From: CAZRUA01 sp964603125 | GTDB lineage: Bacteria > Bacteroidota > Bacteroidia > B-17B0 > Aurantibacillaceae | DNA length: 23,715 nt | Assembly (NCBI GenBank): GCA_964603125.1 | Contig: CAZRUA010000053.1 | Location: 1-23,715 of the forward strand | Direction of reading: 5' to 3' | Shown here: one piece after another, positions 1 to 6,109 of the stretch | Numbering within the stretch: the stretch's first letter is position 1 | Layout: each line of letters starts with the position of its first letter | The notes under the pieces: model-generated | What the model was told of the DNA's origin: nothing | The model's input: the letters and a program-made list of their open reading frames with translations, nothing else | The model's database searches: none | Translations under genes and position numbers: made by a program

Positions 1-362
1 GCGGCAGCCGATTCTAATCCACTATTATCAATTATAATTTTTAAACTATCGCCTTCAACCCGATATATTTGTCCGTTAAAATTTTTACACCAAATACGTC
101 CTTTGGTGTCTTTTCTCAGATAGGAAATGGCTTTCCCGTTTTGTTTAGAATTTGTATAGCCTGTAAATTTAAATCCATCATAACGATAAAGACCTGCATC
201 ACAGCCAATCCACATATATCCAAAATCATCCTGCAATACCTCATACACTTCATTGCTTGGCAAACCATTTTCATCATCAATTTTGTAAAAATAGGGATGC
301 TGCGCTAAGTTTATTTTAGCGATTAGGATTATGAAAAGGATTAAAATAAACTTGAGTTTCAA
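1..362 (-). CDS. Two-component regulator propeller (Reg_prop) sensor, N-terminal part
   Basis: This is the first ~120 codons of a gene that runs off the left edge. The reading frame is closed upstream by a TAG, and no ATG lies between it and the conserved region. The only sensible start is the TTG at 362-360, which gives a textbook signal peptide (MKLKF, a hydrophobic core of about 10 residues, then NLAQ near residue 21). The mature part begins with HPYFYKIDDENGLPSNEV (22-39) followed by VLQDDFGYMWIGCDAGLYRYDG (42-63). That is the signature of Reg_prop beta-propeller blades, found in the periplasmic sensor of Bacteroidota histidine kinases and hybrid two-component systems. A second blade (RKDTKGRIWCKNFNGQIY) follows. 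The output domain (histidine kinase, LuxR-type or cyclase) lies outside the window and cannot be named. It is separated from the surface-protein genes upstream by a terminator, so it is probably transcribed on its own. Confidence 0.75.
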   Translation of the reverse strand, partial: MKLKFILILFIILIAKINLAQHPYFYKIDDENGLPSNEVYEVLQDDFGYMWIGCDAGLYRYDGFKFTGYTNSKQNGKAISYLRKDTKGRIWCKNFNGQIYRVEGDSLKIIIDNSGLESAA

Positions 363-418
363 GAAATTTAGTTTCGGCTAAAATAAGCATTTTACGATTG
401 TGGCTTAATGCTATAAAT

Positions 419-450
419 AAAAAAAGGGAAACAATTTTGTTTCCCTTTTT
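419..450 (-). terminator. Rho-independent terminator of the surface-protein pair
   Basis: Arms AAAAAGGGAAAC (421-432) and GTTTCCCTTTTT (439-450) are perfectly complementary and can be extended inward. On the minus strand the hairpin is followed by a run of seven T (425-419). It lies 18 bases beyond the stop codon of the 468-2270 gene, which is the position expected for the end of that transcript. The symmetric A/T flanks mean it could also act on the other strand, but no plus-strand gene ends here. Confidence 0.85.
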
Positions 451-467
451 ACTAAATATTAGTTTTG

Positions 468-2270
468 TTAGTTTAGTATTAATCTGGATATTTTGATTCC
501 ATGAGCCGTATATACTTTTGCAAAGTATATTCCTCTTTCTAAAGTGTTTGTTGAGATACTTACTTTGTTGTTTGAACTGTTAATGTTTTGTTCTTCAAAT
601 GCAATCCTTCCATCAATTGTATATAATTCTATTTTATTAATATTGTTTTGTGGCGAATAGAACGTTACATTCTCTTTTGCTGGATTAGGATAGATGGCTA
701 CTTGTATGTTATTACTTATAGTATTTAAACCAACTACTTGTGCAACTTTTATAGAATCATTGGTTACAGTTACCTCTGAAGTATCTCCGTTAGCATCAAT
801 CATTTTATACTTGGTAATTTCAACTTTTAAGTATTTTTCTAGCGTGCTTAAAGGTCTCCCTGAGATATCATCTTTCATTGTTAAGCTTACTGTTCCAATA
901 CTTCCTTGCCCACTAACCGAAATGTGATTGGTTCTGCACAATGCAATGTCAATTTCGCGATTGTTATAGTTTTCAATAGCATTGCTTAAGAATATTGGAC
1001 TGCCTGCAGCTAACCAACTACCCGTAACATCAATTGAACTTGTGCCTTGCTTTACAATTGTTGTATCAATACTTAATGTTAAAGCAATACCGTAGATATT
1101 TGTTGCTGGTGTTGTAGCATCACCTAATAAAATATTTAAGCTTGCTGTGTTTGAACTACCTGTTGAATCAACTGTAAATTGAAGCGTTAGAGGTGGACCA
1201 GTTAATGATTGTGTTTGTTGCATTAAACGAAACGGAGGATGTGTAAAGTTGTAGTTGGCAATAACAGCTGTTGTATCACTTGCATCTACTAATCCATTTC
1301 CATTGCAGTCGTTATGTTTGGTAGTAAAACTGTTCGGTTTTAGTGTAGCATATTCCAATGCAGGAGTTGCTTGCCAAGTGTTTCCTTGGATAAAACGTGA
1401 AGGACCTGTTTCTCCATAATATAAACCAATATCCAAAATATCATTATTGTTTGCTGTCAAGTCATTATCAGCATCACCTGGCCAAACCATGTTACATGAG
1501 TCAGCTAAGTTAACATTTAAGGTATCTCTACAGCCATTGATATCTGTAACAACAAGGCTATATGTTCCTGCAAAAGCATTTGGACTTACTGCAGGTGTTA
1601 TGGCTCCAATGTTCCAAAGGTAACTGTATGGAGAATTTCCGCTGGTAACACTAGTAAATATTGAGCCATTACCTAAACCACAAGAAGGTTCGATAACGCT
1701 ACTTACGGAAACAATTGGGTTTGCACTAATGGTTAAATTCATGTTCGTTGATGCTGAACAACCATTTCCGTCTACAACAATTAGTGAGTATGTTCCGGAT
1801 GTGCTATAGGACGTGAGGCAACTTGTACTATTCATGAAACCACTAGGGCCTGACCAAGTGAATGTATAGACTGGTGTTCCTCCTGAAATAAATGGGCATA
1901 CATTTATAAAGCCTCCACTACAAATAGTTTGGTTATTTAAACCAGTAATAGTTATTTGTGTGGCAGGTAATATAGTAACTGGAAAACTAAATGTGTTTAC
2001 TCCGTCATCAATTGTTAAAGTCATTGTACCTGCTGGTAAATTTGTAAATACATTATTTGAACCATTATTAATAGCATCTAATGTATAAGTGTAACTACCA
2101 GTTCCACCAGTTCCTTGAACTGTAACAGATCCGTCACTAAAACCATAACATGAGTTGTTGATTTGACTTATAATACTCCCACTCAAGGCCTGAGCCTTTG
2201 CAAAATTGAAACTCATTACTGCTAACAGCAGAGTTAAAATTATTTGTGATTTTAAAATTTCCTTTTTCAT
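468..2270 (-). CDS. T9SS-sorted surface protein with SprB repeats, dockerin-like and cohesin-like modules (paralogue 1)
   Basis: This is a 600-residue secreted protein with an Sec signal peptide (1-27, ending FNFAKAQ). Residues 30-258 hold SprB-like/Ig-like repeats with the recurring pattern C..G..G....GT.SY.W and AGTYSLVVTDINGC (234-247). A cysteine-bounded region follows with two loops resembling dockerin or EF-hand calcium sites: DADNDLTANNNDILD (266-280) and DCNGNGLVDASD (321-332). Residues 365-470 look like a cohesin-type beta-sandwich (ASLNILLGD, NIYGIALTLSID, GSIGTVSLTMKDD). The C-terminus (VAIYPNPAKENVTF from 524, GIYFAKV 580-586) is a type A T9SS sorting domain, so the protein should be exported through T9SS and attached to the cell surface or released. 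The gene lies 32 bases downstream of its paralogue on the same strand and they are probably co-transcribed, with the transcript ending at 419-450. The ligand is unknown; adhesion is an inference from the repeats. Confidence 0.88.
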   Translation of the reverse strand: MKKEILKSQIILTLLLAVMSFNFAKAQALSGSIISQINNSCYGFSDGSVTVQGTGGTGSYTYTLDAINNGSNNVFTNLPAGTMTLTIDDGVNTFSFPVTILPATQITITGLNNQTICSGGFINVCPFISGGTPVYTFTWSGPSGFMNSTSCLTSYSTSGTYSLIVVDGNGCSASTNMNLTISANPIVSVSSVIEPSCGLGNGSIFTSVTSGNSPYSYLWNIGAITPAVSPNAFAGTYSLVVTDINGCRDTLNVNLADSCNMVWPGDADNDLTANNNDILDIGLYYGETGPSRFIQGNTWQATPALEYATLKPNSFTTKHNDCNGNGLVDASDTTAVIANYNFTHPPFRLMQQTQSLTGPPLTLQFTVDSTGSSNTASLNILLGDATTPATNIYGIALTLSIDTTIVKQGTSSIDVTGSWLAAGSPIFLSNAIENYNNREIDIALCRTNHISVSGQGSIGTVSLTMKDDISGRPLSTLEKYLKVEITKYKMIDANGDTSEVTVTNDSIKVAQVVGLNTISNNIQVAIYPNPAKENVTFYSPQNNINKIELYTIDGRIAFEEQNINSSNNKVSISTNTLERGIYFAKVYTAHGIKISRLILN

Positions 2271-2302
2271 GGTATAAATTTATTAAAGGGTATGAACCAA
2301 GT

Positions 2303-4378
2303 TTATTGTTTTACTAATTTGTATGTAGACACACCTTTTTCAGTAAATATTTTAGCAAAATAAACACCAAGAGAAAGTTTTTCTATGGAAAGAGAAGTGG
2401 ATGATGTGTTGTTTAAAACCATTTCGCTTAAAGCAATTTTACCATCTATAGAGTATAGTTCTATCTTTTGAATGGTGTTATTGAGTGATTTGAAAGTGAC
2501 AATATTTTTAGCTGGATTCGGAAATATTGAAACTTGGTTTGAGTAATCTAAATTTTTAACACCTACCAGTTGAGCAACTTTTATAGAATCATTTTTTACA
2601 ACAACTTCTGAGGTATCACCGTTTGAATCAACCAGTTTATATTTTGTAATTTCAACCTTTAAATATTTTTCTAAAGTGTTTAAAGGTCTTCCAGAAATGT
2701 CGTCTTTCATTGTTAAGCTTACCGTTCCAATACTACCTTGTCCACTTACTGAAATATGATTCGTCCTGCATAAAGCTATATCAATTTCTCCATTGTTGTA
2801 GTTTTCTATTATGTTATTTAAGAAAACAGGACTGCCTGCAGCCAACCAACTGTTTGTAATATCTAAACTTGCTGAATCTTTTGCAATAATTGTAGTATCA
2901 ATACTTAAAGTTAAAGCAACTCCGTAGATATTGGTTGCCTGATAAGAAAGATCTCCAAGTGAAATATCTAGACTTGCTTTATTTGAACTTCCAGTTGAAT
3001 CAGAAGAAAATGTAATATTTAAAGGTGGACCACTTTGTGAATTAGTTTGCGAAATATTATTTGAGGTTAGTTTATAAGCAGGATGGGTGAAATTGTAATT
3101 ATCAATAACAGCAATGGTATCACTTGATTCTATTAACCCGTTACCATTACAATCATTATGTTTCAAATCGAAACCATTTGGTTTTATAATTCCAGAGTTT
3201 AAAGCAGCATAACCAAACCAATTTGTACCTTGATTTATTAAATCTCTTGCCGGTGTAACAAATTGCCCGTAATAAAGTCCAATATCAATTATATCATAGT
3301 TATTGGCAATCAAATCATTATTAGCGTCTCCAGGCCAAACTACTAAGCATGAATCCAATGGGTCGTTTTGTAAAGTAAAAGTTGTAGTGTCATAACAACC
3401 ATTGGCATCAGTAACCAAAAGTGTATAAGTTCCAGCACTTAAATTTTGATTAATAGTTGCAGTAATATTTCCTGGCATCCACGTATACAAATAAGGGGCT
3501 GTTCCAAAATTAGCTGTTGCGGTAATACTTCCATTTGGAGTTGGTCCATTGCAATAGCTTGGTTTAACATGTCCTGCAATTTGAGCTACTGGTAAAGGAG
3601 CATTAAATACGTTTACAATCATTGTGTCATATCCTTTACATCCAGCAGCGTCTCTACCAATAACTGAAATGGTAAGTGAAGTGGTTGGAGTTATTATAAT
3701 TTGCGATTGAGAAGGACTTGTATAGCTTGCGCTAGGAGATACAGTCCAGTTATAAGATACTGCACCTGTTGCGTTTATACTAGTTGTTGTGCCGGCGCAT
3801 AGGTATTGATCAGGGCCAATCGAAACAGGTGGATTAGTGCTGGGTGTTACTGTTATTACAGTTGTATCATGAATCAAACACCCATTGGAATATTGAGCAC
3901 TATAAATCATTGTTGAAATAGTATTGATTACAATTGGTTGAATTATGTTAGTGTCAATTCCATTGAAAGTCCAAGTGTCGCTTACTAGCGTTGCATTCAG
4001 AACGCTAGCGCCAGTGCCTTGAAAGTATATTGTTGTACCTTCACAAACAGTTGTATCATCAGGTATTATTTTAAAAAAGGGCTCGTAAACAAATGTTTGA
4101 TAGTTAACGGAGTTTATACCATCATTAATGGTTATAGTATAATTTCCTGGAGCTAGATTTGTTATGGTTGATGTAGTTGCGCCATTGCTCCATAGGTAAG
4201 TGTAATTTCCTGTACCACCAGTTCCAGAAGCGGTTAATGTACCATCATTAGTGTTTGTACAACTTGTTCCGCCGTATGTTACATTCCCAGCTAAAGCCTG
4301 TGCTTCAGCAAAATTGAAACTCAAAACTGCTAAAAGTAGAGTTAAAATTATTTTTGATGTTAAAATTCGTTTTTTCAT
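2303..4378 (-). CDS. T9SS-sorted surface protein with SprB/Ig-like repeats, dockerin-like and cohesin-like modules (paralogue 2)
   Basis: This is a 691-residue paralogue of the next gene downstream. The signal peptides are nearly identical (1-27, ending FNFAEAQ). The N-terminal half is longer and more diverged: a SprB-like repeat (30-90), an Ig/PKD-like stretch (100-260) and another SprB-like repeat (265-340, AGTYTLLVTDANGC at 315-328). Then come two dockerin-like loops (DANNDLIANNYDIID 351-365 and DCNGNGLIESSD 409-420) and a cohesin-like domain (about 455-562). A linker matches the paralogue almost residue for residue (563-606). The T9SS tail begins at VSIFPNPAKNIVTF (616-629). The extra ~90 residues relative to paralogue 1 are in the repeat region. 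It is the first gene of a probable two-gene operon, with its promoter in the divergent spacer at 4379-4535. A cell-surface adhesin or matrix role is inferred, not shown. Confidence 0.88.
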   Translation of the reverse strand: MKKRILTSKIILTLLLAVLSFNFAEAQALAGNVTYGGTSCTNTNDGTLTASGTGGTGNYTYLWSNGATTSTITNLAPGNYTITINDGINSVNYQTFVYEPFFKIIPDDTTVCEGTTIYFQGTGASVLNATLVSDTWTFNGIDTNIIQPIVINTISTMIYSAQYSNGCLIHDTTVITVTPSTNPPVSIGPDQYLCAGTTTSINATGAVSYNWTVSPSASYTSPSQSQIIITPTTSLTISVIGRDAAGCKGYDTMIVNVFNAPLPVAQIAGHVKPSYCNGPTPNGSITATANFGTAPYLYTWMPGNITATINQNLSAGTYTLLVTDANGCYDTTTFTLQNDPLDSCLVVWPGDANNDLIANNYDIIDIGLYYGQFVTPARDLINQGTNWFGYAALNSGIIKPNGFDLKHNDCNGNGLIESSDTIAVIDNYNFTHPAYKLTSNNISQTNSQSGPPLNITFSSDSTGSSNKASLDISLGDLSYQATNIYGVALTLSIDTTIIAKDSASLDITNSWLAAGSPVFLNNIIENYNNGEIDIALCRTNHISVSGQGSIGTVSLTMKDDISGRPLNTLEKYLKVEITKYKLVDSNGDTSEVVVKNDSIKVAQLVGVKNLDYSNQVSIFPNPAKNIVTFKSLNNTIQKIELYSIDGKIALSEMVLNNTSSTSLSIEKLSLGVYFAKIFTEKGVSTYKLVKQ

Positions 4379-4397
4379 GTTTCGTAGTTTAATGATA

Positions 4398-4405
4398 CAA
4401 AAATA
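4398..4405 (-). promoter_or_regulatory. Possible -7 element for the surface-protein operon
   Basis: The minus strand reads TATTTTTG here, which fits the Bacteroidota -7 consensus TAnnTTTG and lies 20 bases before the ATG of the 691-residue protein. No TTG occurs at the usual 19-21 base spacing upstream; the nearest TTTG is 26 bases away. The match is therefore weak in this AT-rich spacer. Confidence 0.35.
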
Positions 4406-4442
4406 ACGGCAATTTGACCGAAATAAAAATACAAATAATGAT

Positions 4443-4521
4443 ACTTATGGAGTATAAGTTTTGTTTTTTGTGTTTTTTTATCAATATTTAATGATATTTT
4501 TAATATTTTTATGGAGTATAA
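4443..4521. promoter_or_regulatory. Direct repeat TTATGGAGTATAA (x2), candidate operator
   Basis: The 13-mer TTATGGAGTATAA occurs at 4445-4457 and again at 4509-4521 in the 157-base spacer between the surface-protein operon (minus) and the 483-residue gene (plus). Each copy is a small inverted repeat around GGAGT. The first is ACTTAT/ATAAGT (4443-4448 and 4454-4459); the second is reduced to TTAT/ATAA. Two spaced copies of an imperfect palindrome in a divergent promoter region resemble regulator binding sites. No regulator is encoded next to it. Confidence 0.45.
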
Positions 4522-4535
4522 TTTTTTAAACAAAA

Positions 4536-5987
4536 ATGGAAAACAGTAAGATAATAAGGTATTTAAAGATAATGAATAAACATAGTTTAAACAAACTAGA
4601 GGTTTTTCTAGAGTCGCCATGTAATCATATTTATCCTAATGTTATCTCTTTATTTAAAGTTCTAAAGCGATATGCCCCTGAATTTATATCCCCTGAAATT
4701 GAAAAAGAAAACCTTTTTAAGAAAGTATTTCCAAATGTGAAATTCAATCAACAGCTTTTGGGTAATAATATGAAATACTTGGTTGAAAACATAGAGGAGT
4801 TTTTGATTCATGAACGAGTTCAAAAAAAACCAGCGCTGAGGGCTCAGCTTCTTGCCGAAACTTTGCGTAATGAAAACACTAAATTATATAAGGATGCCTT
4901 GGATAAAACCAGCTTAGCTATTGAGAAAAGGGAATTCACAGACACTGGGGAGTTCTTGTTGTCGAAATTAAATTTTCATAGTGAAAAGGATATTTTCTTT
5001 TCTATATCAGAAGCGCGTGAACAGAATAATGAAATTCAACTAAAGAACGAAGGATTGGATGTGTGGTTTGTGTATCAAAAATTGAAGATTTGGTGTGAAA
5101 TGCAGAACCGTCAAAACATAGTGTCTGTTCAGTATGAATACACATTTAAAGATGAATTAATCGCTTTTTTGGAATCACGGAAGCAAATTCTTGAGAAATA
5201 TCCTGCGATACAAATATATCACATAATCTATTTATCTCTGACCGAGCCTTCGGAAGAAAGCCATTACAAGTTGTTAATAGATGTATTAAAGGTGCATGAA
5301 CCTGAATTAAGTCGTGCTGAATTGCGCAGTATGTATGATTTCGCGCAAAATTATTGCATTAAAAAATTAAATAGTGGTGGCACAAACTATGCGCAGTTAT
5401 TATTTGAACTCTACCAACATTTAATTGAGACAAAGATTTTGTTCTCGGATGCTGGAAAATTATCTCCTTGGGATTTTAAAAATATTGTTACGCTTTCTTT
5501 GCGCTTAAAGCAAGATAAATGGTGTTATAATTTCATTGAAGTATATAAAGCTTATTTACCAAAGGAGGAAAGTGAAAATGCATATCGTTACAATTTAGCT
5601 TATTATTATGCAAGCACAAATGAATATAAAGATGCTAAGCGCTTATTGCAACGGGTTGATTTTAGCGATTTATTTTATCAATTAGGATCAAAATCGATTT
5701 TGCTTCGTTCCTATTATGAATTAAATGATGAAGAATCATTTTTTGCTCACTGTGAGTCTTTTGCTAAGCTCTTAATTCGTCACAAAACAGTTAGTGATTA
5801 TCAAAGGAAGGTGCATTTGAATCTAATTTTATATTCAAAAAAAATATTTCGTCTAATGCTACGAAGGAATGAAAGTAAACGAAGTGTTGGAAAAAAGGAA
5901 ATAGATGGGATTAAGCAAAAAATTCAAACTGTTAAGCAGATTAATAACTTAGCTTGGTTAATGGAAAAAGTAGAAGAGTTGTATTAG
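4536..5987 (+). CDS. Uncharacterised, probably all-helical protein
   Basis: I do not recognise this 483-residue protein. It has no signal peptide and no membrane segment, so it is probably cytoplasmic. It is rich in Leu, Glu, Lys, Tyr and aromatic residues, with a periodicity that suggests stacked helices of the TPR/HAT type. Examples are the stretches around 350-400 (NAYRYNLAYYYASTNEYKDA, then RLLQRVDFSDLFYQLGS), which resemble paired antiparallel helices with small residues at the turns. The C-terminus (from about 440) is very basic and probably forms a coiled coil. Two starts are possible: ATG at 4536 (used here) and ATG at 4572, which begins MNKHSLNKLEVFLESP and is equally plausible. It is transcribed divergently from the surface-protein operon and convergently to the AddB-like gene. 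Conservation of both flanks would be needed to suggest a role. Confidence 0.75.
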   Translation: MENSKIIRYLKIMNKHSLNKLEVFLESPCNHIYPNVISLFKVLKRYAPEFISPEIEKENLFKKVFPNVKFNQQLLGNNMKYLVENIEEFLIHERVQKKPALRAQLLAETLRNENTKLYKDALDKTSLAIEKREFTDTGEFLLSKLNFHSEKDIFFSISEAREQNNEIQLKNEGLDVWFVYQKLKIWCEMQNRQNIVSVQYEYTFKDELIAFLESRKQILEKYPAIQIYHIIYLSLTEPSEESHYKLLIDVLKVHEPELSRAELRSMYDFAQNYCIKKLNSGGTNYAQLLFELYQHLIETKILFSDAGKLSPWDFKNIVTLSLRLKQDKWCYNFIEVYKAYLPKEESENAYRYNLAYYYASTNEYKDAKRLLQRVDFSDLFYQLGSKSILLRSYYELNDEESFFAHCESFAKLLIRHKTVSDYQRKVHLNLILYSKKIFRLMLRRNESKRSVGKKEIDGIKQKIQTVKQINNLAWLMEKVEELY

Positions 5988-6024
5988 TTTGTTGTTTTTA
6001 GCTGACAAATTTTGAAACGATTTT

Positions 6025-6081
6025 GGAATGACACAGTCTTTTTTTAGTCATTCTGATTCGCCACGGCGAATGTTTCAGAAT
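6025..6081. repeat. REP-like intergenic hairpin element
   Basis: The spacer between two convergent genes holds nested inverted repeats. ATTCTGA (6050-6056) pairs with TCAGAAT (6075-6081), and inside it TTCGCC (6057-6062) pairs with GGCGAA (6065-6070), leaving TGTT bulged. The word GTCATTC (6047-6053) can instead pair with GAATGAC (6026-6032) across a T-rich loop. On the minus strand the motif reads GATTCTGAAACA...CAGAATGAC, which resembles dispersed palindromic repeats that I know from intergenic regions of Bacteroidota genomes. It may act as a bidirectional terminator or RNA-stabilising element, but the T-run (6039-6045) is not placed after the strong hairpin. Confidence 0.6.
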
Positions 6082-6109
6082 CTAATAAGAATATTCTTGG
6101 ATAATAATA

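Noticed and set aside
69..308. Plus-strand 79-residue frame
   Set aside because: It lies antisense to the propeller sensor, whose minus-strand frame has a signal peptide and family motifs.
4375..4620. Minus-strand 81-residue frame over the divergent spacer
   Set aside because: It spans the promoter region and the start of the 483-residue gene, and its composition is Tyr/Leu/Lys-rich noise from AT-rich DNA.
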